Assembly (NCBI GenBank): GCA_036172665.1
Contig: CM069877.1
Location: forward strand, 15,396,501 to 15,460,500
DNA length: 64,000 bases
DNA from: Prosopocoilus inquinatus
Taxonomy: Eukaryota; Arthropoda; Insecta; Coleoptera; Lucanidae
Direction: 5' to 3'
A model generated the notes under the pieces. That model was given only the letters and a program-made list of their open reading frames with translations. It did not search any database and was not told the DNA's origin. This document shows positions 45,448-55,222 of the stretch, in pieces. Positions within the stretch are counted from its first letter, which is position 1. Each line of letters begins with the position of its first letter. Both the position numbers and the translations under genes were made by a program.

Positions 45448-45925
45448 TTTAAAGTCTCTAGACTTCTCTTCGTCTCAAGATTAGGAAGACTGCATGATTT
45501 TATTTTTACCATTATCTAGTATTAGGTACGGTTGTTTTATTTTAATTTATGAAGGGGGGAAAGGTGCAGAGAGAAAAAAAAATGAAACGCCGGGTGGATA
45601 TCGCTGGTTAAACTTTTAATAACTTTTTTTTAAGAAAAAATTCTTTTGAATTTTGACTGGTAAAGATCCGCTCAGCGTTCGCGAAAAGTTTTCATGAAGA
45701 TGAGGTGAAGAACAGTTGTCAAATTTATGTGAACATTTTGCTTTATTTATGTCGCGCTGAAAATAGAAAATAGGGAAATTTGGAATGAACATTCGGGAGT
45801 TCAATCGCAGCAGGGGAAGGTTCAATTAGTTTAGAGATAATTAATCACTCGATCGATAAATGTAAGTAATAGAAAGAGCTGTATGTATAATTCCCTGGTA
45901 AATAAAATTCTGATACAATTTATTG
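45448..45925 (+). other. 3' UTR of the Spaetzle-family gene with poly(A) signal
   Basis: AATAAA at 45901-45906, followed by a T/GT-rich stretch, is the first canonical polyadenylation signal downstream of the stop. The UTR would be about 480 bp, ending roughly 460 bp before the GBA2 stop codon on the other strand. Confidence 0.5.
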
Positions 45926-46285
45926 TGTCCTTTTCATTAAAAAAAAATGGATTTCCCATTTGGAAAACTATATAGAAAAGAAATGCGGCAGGAGAATGAA
46001 GGAAAAGAAAATTTAATCAACAGAGGGACTTGCCATGTAATAGGAGTTGTAATTTTCATTCAATTTGCAAAGGTGGATCTATTATTCACAAAATTGCAAA
46101 AACACTTTTACAATTTCATAAGACAAGTACACAAAACATTATTTTACAAACCGAATAAAATTACACAGGCCAATTAATAATACTGCGAAATTTCATCGAC
46201 TAACTCGCCACCCAGGAATACAATAAATTAAAACATCACATTATTACAACTATTACTTAAAAAAAAAAAGAAACCTACCTGGTAG

Positions 46286-46291
46286 TTTATT
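46286..46291 (-). terminator. GBA2: Candidate GBA2 poly(A) signal
   Basis: AATAAA on the minus strand, about 95 bp beyond the GBA2 stop codon; it is the nearest canonical hexamer. Confidence 0.35.
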
Positions 46292-46383
46292 TACTGACCT
46301 AGTTGCATTATCACCATTGCAAAACACATTAAAAACAATTGCCAAAAAAGAATTCCAGTTTAAAATCAAAGTACAACCCTGCA

Positions 46384-46566
46384 CTACTGTTTTCTTTGTT
46401 CCCAAGCCAATTGCATGGCCCATATACTTAAAGGCCTCATGTACCCGATGGATCTGTAGAATTTCTCACGAAGCAAAGCTTCGGGGGTTTCGAAAGCAAG
46501 ACCGAACTCTTCTGTCATACTCCTGTACATTCCCCCTGCTGTAGTCCAGGCTTCCGTGCACATTCC
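46384..46566 (-). CDS. GBA2: GBA2 exon 12 (C-terminus)
   Basis: Begins [20 protein letters not shown] and ends [20 protein letters not shown] with TAG at 46384-46386. The acceptor GTCTTTAG joins in phase 0 to exon 11. Confidence 0.92.
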   Translation of the reverse strand, partial: GMCTEAWTTAGGMYRSMTEEFGLAFETPEALLREKFYRSIGYMRPLSIWAMQLAWEQRKQ

Positions 46567-49500
46567 CTAAAGACATCAATCATTTGTATATCACGAGCTA
46601 AACGCGCGCAGGAAATTTGAAGTACCTCGCAGAGCATACTCGCAGCCACAGCGTAAGTAATTCCAGTCCAAATTTCTTCACTCTGCACGGAGGAGACATC
46701 GACGTTTCCCGAAGAAGTAAACCCGTTGACCGCCCCCATTTTGCCCTCAGCGAAAGCCATCACATTGTTATCGAAGACAGTCTTCAAGGAACTGCGAGCG
46801 TGTGATTGGGGTATAATCTGCAATAAAGATTCTTGCTTTCAAAGCCGCCCTCACTCTGGGTGGATCTTTTTTTTCTGTTACCTCATAGCCAAGGCTACAA
46901 GAGCGTAAATACCAGTGCCCGCAGAGTTGATCCGACATGATGATGTCGCCTTCTTTCCGCTTGCCACAATCAAATCGGTAAAACTTGCCATTCCAGAGTT
47001 TCCTCTCGAATGACTTCTTTGCCCATTCTAACATATCGGTATACCTTTGTTGGTCATCGACTTTGCCCAGTACCTCGCTTATTTTAACCATGGCACACAA
47101 TGCAGCCAACCAAAGCCCGCCACAATAAGCACTTAAATAATTAAAAAATAATAAATTTCAAGTGTCGCGTCCATAGTACCCATTTGGAAATTAATTTTGA
47201 CTTTCAACAGAACTATGAGGCCTCACCTGGAACCAGTCATGATCCAAGTATCGTAGGTTTGATCTGGAATGCCGCTGTTTTCGATCAGGCCATCATTATC
47301 TACATCAAATCTCTCAGTCCGAGCCATAACCATCTTGCACGCCTTGTACAAATCCAACAAGTACTGCTCCCCATTAAATTCACCTCCCAGATTTTTAATC
47401 AGGCAGTAATCACGGAAGGTCTGCAGCACAAATTTCGTGTTCAAGTCCCTCCAGTTGCTGACATCGTGAATTGGATAGCTGTTGATCAAAGTGAAAGGCT
47501 GCTCGCCTAAAATAAAAATTATTTAACACCCCTGGTTTCCAAAAGTAAAAGAAAGGAGGAACCTGGTTCGCCTAGATCGTGCGGGACGGTGTCTTTCACT
47601 TTCCTTTCGACCCTCGCCCCATCATACAACATCCACATTTTTTCCTCAATTTCTGCGAAGACGGCATCCCTCATACCGTATTGCAGACTCAGCTGCAAAT
47701 GAGGCCAGTTCATCACCAATGCATAGGAAGCATAAAAATGAACATCATAAGTGTTGTACATGCGATACTCGTGGCCTTCCAGATAACCAAATCTACCATA
47801 CTTTAACCTACAATTTACTTATCCGACATAAATTTCTTGGTTCAGGTAGACATACACACCTGGGATCAGTTGGGGGCAGCTTCTTAGCTTCACTTTCGTC
47901 CAAATTAAACCAGCAAGTCCCTCCATCAGATATAAAATAGCTTTCATTAAAAAGGGCCCCCTTATACCAACCGGGCAAGTCTCTGAAACATGATGATTTC
48001 AAATTGCATCACTCAACTCAAAGTGTCTGGCTTTGTTTTACTTATCATCGAGTACTTTCGCTTGCCATTTGTAAATGTCGTCTTCCCATCGCTTGTAATT
48101 GTTGAAAACGTAGTTTACAATCTTCAAGGTGGTGTTGTTGCTGCCGAAGGCATTCGTGTAGAACTTGGTGTACTTCTTCGATTTGTTTAGGAAGGTGACT
48201 GTAGGCATGTCCCAGACCAGGCACATTTCGAGTTCCTCCTCGCTCTCTGGGGATAGAATCTTTTGGGCAGCGATGGCACAGCCCATCTCCCCGAAAATGT
48301 GGTCGGCTTTCTTATCGAGCACCTTATCGAACCTGCCGTTCTTCAACAGTTGATTCCAGAGATCTTTTCCATCAGATTTCGGATCGAAGTGCAGGCACTT
48401 TGATATGTTTAGGTGGGGCCTGGTTTGGGCTGCTAGAGCGTAAGAGCACGGCATCTTGTCTATCGTATTGTAAAGAATGACGCCCTCGGAGTCCAAGTAG
48501 GAAAACTGCTTTGAGCTACATGCAGCTAAAAGTAAATAAAAATTAATCGCGCGAAAGTATGAAGGTAACTATACCTTCTTTGTCAGTCTTTTCACAGCCT
48601 GTGCCGTTCTTAAAAGTAAACGCAATTGTTACATTACGCTCTTCCCCGCTGACGTTTTTAATGGTCCATACAAATACTGCACACGGCAAAGAACTATCCT
48701 GGAAAATAAAAAATTATTTCTTCAGAGTGTCTTGCAAACTGCTTTTGGATTACTTAAGGTCTTGCCAGCTTCTGGAGCTTTCAATTTATTGAAGAACAAA
48801 CAAGCGCTCATGAAATTTGAAACGGTCGCGAATTTGCTTGTAAATAAAATAAGTCGTGTTTTGCTTGATTGATCGTAACATATTAAAACAAACGACGTTA
48901 GATTCTTGGAATTTCATGATAGTAAATGGTAACCGGCGGGTAAGGGGCAGGTCCGGGTACCTACTTGTCTTTCTCAAAGACGCCCAAATAACCTTAGTTG
49001 GGGGCATAAATTCTCACCCGAAAATAATAACAGTACTTGAAGTAGACACTTTAGAATTTTGCTTTTGTATTGGTTTTAAGTTCGTAAGATTTCGTCACGG
49101 TGAATTGCCAAGACATGTTAGCTTTAGAAAAATATCATATTACATGCAGCGAAGGGAAAATTGGCTTTGTTTAGGTTTTATTATTTAGGGATAGAAAGCA
49201 CTCGGATTTGATTTATTAATGTAGTAATTTATGGATGCATGAAAGAAAATTAGGAGGACGTGATACATGTGACTAAGACCCGATTTCTACACCTACGGAT
49301 AAATTTATCTACCAGGTAGTATCCCCGGAAACTATTATCGATTTCGATTGGTTTCCAAGGATAATACCTGGCAGATAAATTTATCAGGAGGTGAAGAAAT
49401 CGGGCATAAAGGAGCGCCTATAGGCCCGAATAGTTTTAAAATTTGCTTTCGGGGAAGTGGGGGAGGACGAAATTTTGCCGTCAGTGTTGGAAAAAGGAAA

Positions 49501-52500
49501 AATCAGAGAACAGAAAGCTTACGGCGTTCAAGCGAGCAGTTGAGTCTTTGAATTCGACTTAACTAATTTTTCTTATAAGTGTTTGGCAGGGGTTCTTTCA
49601 TTTTTCTCTTGCAGTCGTAAGTAAATCATTTTATTTCGGTACGCTTAAATATTAACACATTGTACTTAACCGTACCGAAAGGCAAATAAACAAAATCCGA
49701 GTCCTTCCGGGCCGCGAGTGACTTTAAATGTTCCCCCTAAAAAGATCAGTAAGAGGGTTTACGATTGGTCCATACTCGTGAATAGTCTCAAGGCGAACCA
49801 ACCAAAGCGAAAAATTAAACAGAATTAAATAAAATAAACTAAAACTGAAAATTGCAAATACAGAGTTTATGAAAATCTTATCGACTTAGCAATCATTACT
49901 GAGGAGCGTAGATTATAATTAAAAAAAAAAAACAAGTATAAAAAAGAAAGAATACAAAAAAAATAAATCAAAATTGAAAACTGCTCATGTATACAAGATT
50001 ACTACGAATATCTTGTAGTTTTAGCAATCACTATTAGGGTAGGGGACATTCTATATTAAATTGAAAAAGAAAAAAAAAGGAAAACAAAATTCATGATTTT
50101 TTTTAAATAATAATTTTAGATAAATTAAAATTGATAACAAAACTGCATATTCGGGGAGTCAGTCACAAATAAATATGAAAAATGTCAGCATCTTAGCAGT
50201 TGAGGGCACCCTGTATTAGGTTGGAAAAAATCAATCCAACTCAAACCAACTTAAGCGCGCGAAATTAAAAATTACCAAAAATTAAAACTCATAACTACAT
50301 CCAACCCAACCCAAGCAAAAAAATTAATTGAAAAAATTAAAATCAATTAAAATCAAGTCCTTATCAATCTCAAAGTCAGTTCAACTATTACGTTTGAAAA
50401 ATTGATAATTTAAAAATCAATAAAAATTGCTAATCACAACCAATACCAAGGTCAAGGTCAATCCAAACCATCTGCATGTCGGCGTGTTACAAATTTAAAT
50501 GATAAAATAGTAAAAATCTTTTGAAATTGATTTTACCTTATAATTATGTGGTATAACAGGACTTATCTGTCGACACACCAACTTAATTCCATACTCGGAC
50601 AAATCATACTCCGTCCAGGCCCTCGGATACAACCCTGTGTAACGGCACCTTGCGCCATCTACAAGCGACTTCCAATATTTCAAATGCCTCCCGTCTTTTC
50701 TGCAAGGATTTCAAACACCTCATAACCTTAAGGACAACAAAACACGGCTGCCCAGAAAAATAAAGGCCCCCAGTCCTTCAACCAGCAGGTCAGTTATCAA
50801 AAAAAAAGAATCTGTTCCACGACAGTCTTTTTAAGGTTCTGAATCAACACACTTACATGTTCAGGTAAAGCCATCCTTTTCCCTTTATGAATTTGTTGTG
50901 TAACAAAGACGACAAATAACTACAAGTATCGCAAGAGAAACAAAGAAAGCAATAGTTTTAGGAAATTATGTTTACTACTTAGATTATGTAAGCGAGGAGA
51001 TGCCTTAGGCCGTATCTAACGCATGAGCGACCGCTGTTACCAGAAAAGGCCAAATCAAGGGCACTTCGCATTGCACAAATGCGTGAATTTTGTTTTTTTT
51101 TTTATAATAGTGAATGAAACTGATGCTGATCATTTATAGAAACAATGTGCAATGTATAGCAAAGCCGGCCCGAGAAAAAAACAGCCCGGCACAAACGTTG
51201 CAGCCAAAGTGAATTTAGGTATTTTTGTTGTAATAGTTGGTAATAGTGGATGAAACAGGTTCTGATAGTTTATAGAAACAATGTGCAACGTGTAGCAAAG
51301 CCGGCCGGAGAAGAAAGAGCCCGGATTAACATTTCACAGGTAAAAAGAAGTGTCCTTGATTTGGACCCTTTTAGTATTAGATGTGCCTCGCTTCTTCATC
51401 ATCCCCTCTCTTACATAATCTAAGGTTTACTACGACGTCATTTATGTCAGGTTATGTCATTGCACCGCCAGTCACAATAAACTGCCATTTGTGAAACGTC
51501 ACTTTGAATAACAAACTTCCAGCTGTGTTTTTTATTCCTACCAGATGTTCCTCTACTGTATTTTTTATCGATAGGCGGAGGCGGAACCTTACAGGTTGTT
51601 ATACACAACTAGCAGACGACAAAAAATTTCAAAGTTGACCCCAATCGTTAGTTAAATTTTAATAAAATTTATTATTTTAATAAAATCAAGAAAAGAACAC
51701 ATATAACTGACTGATAGAAGAGCCACAATCATTTACAACTTCGCGTTTTTGTGCGTTACAGTTTTTGTTACTGTGACAGTGTGACCCCCTCTGCACAAGC
51801 TTGCTTTGCATTTCTCCCGTTGCCATAGTTACCGTATCAAATGTCACATTTGAATCTTGCACATTTTAAAAGGTGCTTTCTTTCGCTCACAAAATCGTGA
51901 TCCAAACGTGTGATAATTTTAGGCCGTAATCCGGAACGTTCGTGACCCTGCGATCTTTTTCTCCACCCTCGGCCATCCTAACCAGTAGATTTCTTACAAT
52001 CTGTGTTTCTTACGACGAGTGCAAATGTGCAAGTGGAATGCTCGGCTTTTGCGACAAAAAAACATAATTGACTTTATCACAAGCGCACATCAACGTATTT
52101 AAACACATATAACTGACTGATAGAAGAGCCACAATCATTTACAACTTCGCGTTTTTCGCCTATAATAAAAAAAATAGACTATAGACGAGTTTATTGTGCA
52201 ACAAGGATAGATAGAAAAAAATCACTAATGTTACCACCTCAACACGAAGTGGGTTGATTCAGTACCTTACAGTTTTTGTTACTGTGACAGTGTGACCCCC
52301 TCTGCACAAGCTTGCTTTGCATTTCTCCCGTTGCCATAGTTACCGTATCAAATGTCACATTTGAATCTTGCACATTTTAAAAGGTGCTTTCTTTCGCTCA
52401 CAAAATCGTGATCCAAACGTGTTTTGATTCAAAAACAGACATTATCTTCTTTGAATCTCCCTATTTTTAAATATTTTTAAAACTTGTTTGGTTTGAATTA

Positions 52501-54514
52501 CGGTTATTTACAAATGAACTGTCAATTAAAAATTCGCGTCAGGTGTTTTGTTGCAACAACTACGAAATTCAAGTCAAAACTAATTCGAATAAGGATTCAA
52601 ACTTTTAAGCGAAAGAAAGCACCTATACACACAGCGTGTTCCAAAATTCAGTGCTTAAATGTTGTGTGTGAGTAAAGGATGTCAAAATAAATAAATTTTG
52701 TTAATGAAATTATATCCAAAAATGCCAACTTACTAAGGTGTGGTACAATAACCGATGAGAACATGCAAAGAAAAGAAAATTAATAATTCAGAATGATATT
52801 TGTAGTTATTTATTACAAATTTTATTTATGATTATTTTCTTTTACTTTTTTAGTAGGCGTATGAAAACTAGATAAGCCACCTGACAACGATCAAACATCA
52901 ACGATGTATGAAACCAGATATCTGACAACGAGTTTCCGGCACAATAAACAACGTACTAGATCAGGCAGCTGACAATTTTGAACAATTCTTATAAATAAAA
53001 TTGTAATAAATGACTGCAAATGTCATTCTGAATACAATTATTAATTTTATTTGCCCTACATGTTCTCATCGGTTATTGTATCATACCTCAGTAAGTTTAT
53101 ATTTTAGGACGTAAGTTCTTTAACAAAATTTATTTATTTTGACGTCCTCCACTCGTGCACAAAATTTGCGTAACGAATTTTGGAACATCCTGTATATGAA
53201 CGACTTGTTTAGACAAAATGTAAATCTATGCGTTGCCAAGTATTATTTACGAACGCACTCCGGTGCATAAGTTTTAAGTTCGGCAATTCTCGTGGCTCTT
53301 CTGACATTCAAAAAATCAAGTCAGGTGTTTTATCAACTACGAAATTCAAGTCCAAACTAATTCGAAACACGATTCAAACTTTTAACCAAAAGAAAGCACC
53401 TTAAGTAACAGCTCTTTCGATTGGGGTGCACTCATCTCATTTTATTCCATGAGGTTAAAACGAGATAAAGATACACTCAGTGGCCATCTTAGATAAAGAA
53501 AGAGAGTGAATGGCGCACGCCATATCCAACACATGAGCGAAAACTGTTATCAGTTGGGACCAAATCAAGGACACTTCGCATTGCACAAAAATGTTGCAAC
53601 CAAAACGAATTTCGGTGTTTGCGTTGTAATAGGTAATAATAATAATAGGCAAAAAGAAGTGTCCTTGATTTGGACCCAACTGGTAACAGATGTGCCTCAC
53701 AAGTACGCCATCCTCTCTCTTTCCTCACCTAAGGTGCATAAAGTGCACCCCATTCAAAGGAGCTATTAATTTCATTAATAAATCACAAATACATCGCGTT
53801 CTTGTCATCTCAAAATACCCCAAATTATGTGCTAGCTCTGAAGTTAGTAGTAAATTACTCTGATACGGCTCCCTCTTCACAACAGAAAAGGAACCCGCAT
53901 TATTGGCCAAAAGACACGGGAGATAAAAGACTGGTCCTCTATTAATCTTTGGGGCCATGCTGTGGCAAATGTAATAGTCACTTGTAAGTAGACAGAAGAC
54001 TTTGGAATATCGTCGCCTGTGACTTGTCTTTAATCGTGATGATGAAGTTGTCAGCCTCAACCGTGTTATACTCGTAGCTGCCGGGTTTCAGCTGAAACCT
54101 GCAAAATTCCCCCCGGTACCCTCGACCTATCGTGCCAGACCCGATGCCTCCGATAGGGACACCTGAAAATCCAAGGGGCTGGCACAAAATCACATGCTTC
54201 AATAAGTAGTACACATACCATAGATTCGTTTAGCCCTTTGGGTTCGAATAAGATCCATCAAGGGCGTCTTACCCCAGAACCTCAATTTCAAATAATAAAT
54301 AATGTACCTGAAATTAGTTGGCCTTAATGTTGATATTATTTATTATTAATCCGCCAACTAACCTAAGAATTAGGGGAATGATTTGCCATAGTTGTCTCAG
54401 CGACGGAATGTAACTTTGGCTCCGGTTTTCTGGATACGAGTGATTTAAGGATAATTTTAGGCCGTAATCCGGAACGTTCGTGACCCTGCGATCTTTTTCT
54501 CCACCCTCGGCCAT
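46384..54514 (-). CDS. GBA2: Non-lysosomal glucosylceramidase (GBA2 type, GH116), 12 exons, complete
   Basis: Hydrolyses glucosylceramide to glucose and ceramide outside the lysosome, at ER/plasma-membrane-associated sites in characterised animals. Exons in transcript order: 54514-54363, 54307-54219, 54162-53982, 50699-50537, 48698-48575, 48525-48042, 47982-47860, 47807-47563, 47506-47227, 47131-46882, 46817-46626, 46566-46384. All GT/AG sites and phases agree; the total is 821 residues against about 930 in human, the difference being mostly at the N-terminus. No signal peptide is seen, as expected. Landmarks: [20 protein letters not shown] (80s), the LYPRAW and [10 protein letters not shown] blocks, the presumed nucleophile E411 in LFNESYF, the general-acid region DQTYD (602-606), then [18 protein letters not shown], and [15 protein letters not shown] before the stop. 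All key motifs are intact, so it should be functional. Confidence 0.95.
46626..46817 (-). CDS. GBA2: GBA2 exon 11
   Basis: [20 protein letters not shown] and MGAVNG, then [20 protein letters not shown]. The donor is GAG|GTACTT; open reading continues into the intron but leaves the family consensus. Confidence 0.92.
46882..47131 (-). CDS. GBA2: GBA2 exon 10
   Basis: [20 protein letters not shown] through [13 protein letters not shown] to [12 protein letters not shown], with all family landmarks present. Confidence 0.92.
47227..47506 (-). CDS. GBA2: GBA2 exon 9 (general acid/base region)
   Basis: Contains [16 protein letters not shown] and [19 protein letters not shown]; an aspartate of DQTYD is the family's general acid/base. 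Confidence 0.92.
47563..47807 (-). CDS. GBA2: GBA2 exon 8
   Basis: [20 protein letters not shown], then [15 protein letters not shown] and the conserved VPHDLGEPG. The acceptor TTGTAG lies right next to the preceding TAA-rich sequence. Confidence 0.92.
47860..47982 (-). CDS. GBA2: GBA2 exon 7 (nucleophile)
   Basis: [20 protein letters not shown]: Glu of FNESYF aligns with the catalytic nucleophile of the GH116 family (E527 in human GBA2). Confidence 0.92.
48042..48525 (-). CDS. GBA2: GBA2 exon 6
   Basis: The largest exon (160 full codons). It covers the end of the N-terminal domain and the linker ([28 protein letters not shown]). Confidence 0.92.
48575..48698 (-). CDS. GBA2: GBA2 exon 5
   Basis: [20 protein letters not shown] and on to FTFKNGTG; this matches the DSSLPVGVFVWDVEN block of the family. 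Confidence 0.9.
48699..50536. other. GBA2 intron 4 contents
   Basis: Contains the palindromic MITE at 49274-49408, a purine/A-rich stretch (49900-50130) and a CCAACC-type minisatellite patch (50220-50470). No other gene is seen. Confidence 0.5.
49274..49408. mobile_element. Palindromic MITE in GBA2 intron 4
   Basis: CCCGATTTCTACACCTACGG then ATAAATTTATCTACCAGGTA pairs with TACCTGGCAGATAAATTTAT and GAAGAAATCGGGC; the arms of about 60 bp have a short centre. Confidence 0.75.
50537..50699 (-). CDS. GBA2: GBA2 exon 4
   Basis: Encodes [12 protein letters not shown], then [16 protein letters not shown] and [13 protein letters not shown]. The acceptor is CTTGCAG and the donor GTAAAA. Confidence 0.9.
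50813..51690. mobile_element. Dispersed repeat in GBA2 intron 3
   Basis: 50820-50990 and 51435-51590 resemble 55990-56130 and 56160-56265 upstream of GBA2 (for example CCATTTGTGAAACGTCACTT). Between them, 51010-51425 is an inverted-repeat element (AAATCAAGG.CACTTCG against AAGTGTCCTTGATTT) related to 53505-53735. Confidence 0.5.
51696..52421. repeat. Duplicated A and B blocks around the GBA2 exon 1 copy
   Basis: Block A (AACACATATAACTGACTGAT...) is at 51696-51750 and 52102-52156; block B (TTACAGTTTTTGTTACTGTG...) is at 51756-51910 and 52267-52421, both pairs identical by eye. The second A-B pair is separated by 110 bp missing from the first. The exon copy sits between the pairs. Confidence 0.8.
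51912..52102 (-). pseudogene. GBA2: Copy of GBA2 exon 1 and its 5' flank inside GBA2 intron 3
   Basis: 191 bp are identical to 54450-54640 without any difference I can see, in the same orientation. The copy holds the start codon (51976-51974), the first 21 codons ([20 protein letters not shown]...) and 126 bp upstream, then breaks at 51912 before the exon 1 donor, so it cannot splice as exon 1 does. Confidence 0.85.
52382..52624. mobile_element. MITE with AGGTGCTTTCTTTCGCT ends (243 bp)
   Basis: AGGTGCTTTCTTTCGCTCAC at the left pairs with AAGCGAAAGAAAGCACCT at the right. It shares GATCCAAACGTGTTTTGATT and AAAACTTGTTTGG with copies at 57076-57283 and 60375-60530. Confidence 0.75.
52625..53196. 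mobile_element. Foldback element, arms of about 190 bp
   Basis: TATACACACAGCGTGTTCCA at the left pairs with TTTTGGAACATCCTGTATA at the right, and CCGATGAGAACATGCAAAG pairs with CTACATGTTCTCATCGG. It lies directly beside the MITE at 52382. Confidence 0.7.
53309..53401. mobile_element. Right half of the AGGTGCTTTCTTT MITE
   Basis: AAGTCAGGTGTTTTATCAAC through CGATTCAAACTTTTAACC to AAAGAAAGCACCT matches the right half of 52382-52624; the left half is missing. Confidence 0.6.
53420..53765. mobile_element. Inverted-repeat element in GBA2 intron 3
   Basis: GGGGTGCACT...ATCTCATTTTATTCCATGAG at the left and CCTAAGGTGCATAAAGTGCACCCC at the right form the ends. Inside, CCAAATCAAGGACACTTCGC pairs with AAGTGTCCTTGATTTGG. 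It is related to 51010-51425. Confidence 0.5.
53982..54162 (-). CDS. GBA2: GBA2 exon 3
   Basis: Encodes the glycine-rich [17 protein letters not shown] motif and the first beta-sandwich strands, ending ...IFQSLLSTY. The donor is AA|GTGACT; the next exon is 3.3 kb away. Confidence 0.9.
54219..54307 (-). CDS. GBA2: GBA2 exon 2
   Basis: 29 codons plus one base at each end: [20 protein letters not shown] and on to RIY|G. It corresponds to the YLWYWYQKT...PFIDLI segment of vertebrate GBA2. The acceptor is ATTTCAG and the donor GTATGT. Confidence 0.85.
54363..54514 (-). CDS. GBA2: GBA2 exon 1
   Basis: Starts at [11 protein letters not shown] and ends at a donor GTTAGT after ...PLILR. Its first 65 bases plus 126 bases upstream are duplicated in intron 3 (see 51912-52102). 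Confidence 0.85.
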
Positions 54515-55011
54515 CCTAACCAGTAGATTTCTTACAATCTGTGTTTCTTACGACGAGTGCAAATGTGCAAGTGGAATGCTCGGCTTTTGCGACAAAAAAA
54601 CATAATTGACTTTATCACAAGCGCACATCAACGTATTTAAGTAATTCGCGCAATAATGGAAAATACTTGGCAAGATAAACAAATCTAGTGCAATTCACTA
54701 TTGATAGTTGGCAGTCCTGGGGACGCTCCATTCACTGTATAGCAATCAATTAGTAGGGACAGCTTCTCTCGGCACCTTTGAAGTTCATACTATAATTTTC
54801 TGAACCTATGTTGGCGGGCAGTCATTCTAATGCTACCAGATGCCGCTACCTGAAAAACTTATTTATTTCGTAAGATATACTTCTTATTTTAAAAAACAAA
54901 AGCTTGTTTTATTAGAAAAATGACAAGTGAGCTCAAAATAGTCGAAATATGATGAAATTCGATAATATAATCTAATGGTTACTTATCCATCAAAACAGCT
55001 GATCGGTAATT

Positions 55012-55179
55012 GACGGCCATATTGGGCAGGCGAGTGGCGCAGCGGGTAGCCTAGCCGACTTATAAAGTTGAGCCACTTGTCGGCGTGGGTTCGAATCCCA
55101 CCAGGGCCATGGATGTTTGTGTTGTCCGGAATGGTATAGGCCACAAGACAATGAATGTGCAGACTGCTGCGCAAAAGCA

Positions 55180-55211
<32 letters not shown>

Positions 55212-55222
55212 CGGCCATATTG
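55012..55222 (+). mobile_element. tRNA-derived SINE with 13-bp target duplications
   Basis: GACGGCCATATTG flanks the element on both sides (55012-55024 and 55210-55222). The body (55025-55209) starts with a tRNA-like head: an A box TGGCGCAGCGGGTAGC (55035) and a perfect B box GGTTCGAATCC (55088). A tRNA-unrelated part follows, and it ends in a tail of AAAG repeats. It is non-coding and moved by LINE machinery. The perfect duplications indicate a recent insertion. Confidence 0.88.

Noticed and set aside
53725..54060. A 111-codon minus-strand frame over GBA2 exon 3
   Set aside because: Out of frame with the true exon and continuing into the intron without similarity.
55025..55105. A tRNA gene, from good A and B boxes
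   Set aside because: No proper acceptor or anticodon stem can be folded, and the piece is followed by an unrelated body, an AAAG tail and flanking target duplications; it is the head of a SINE.
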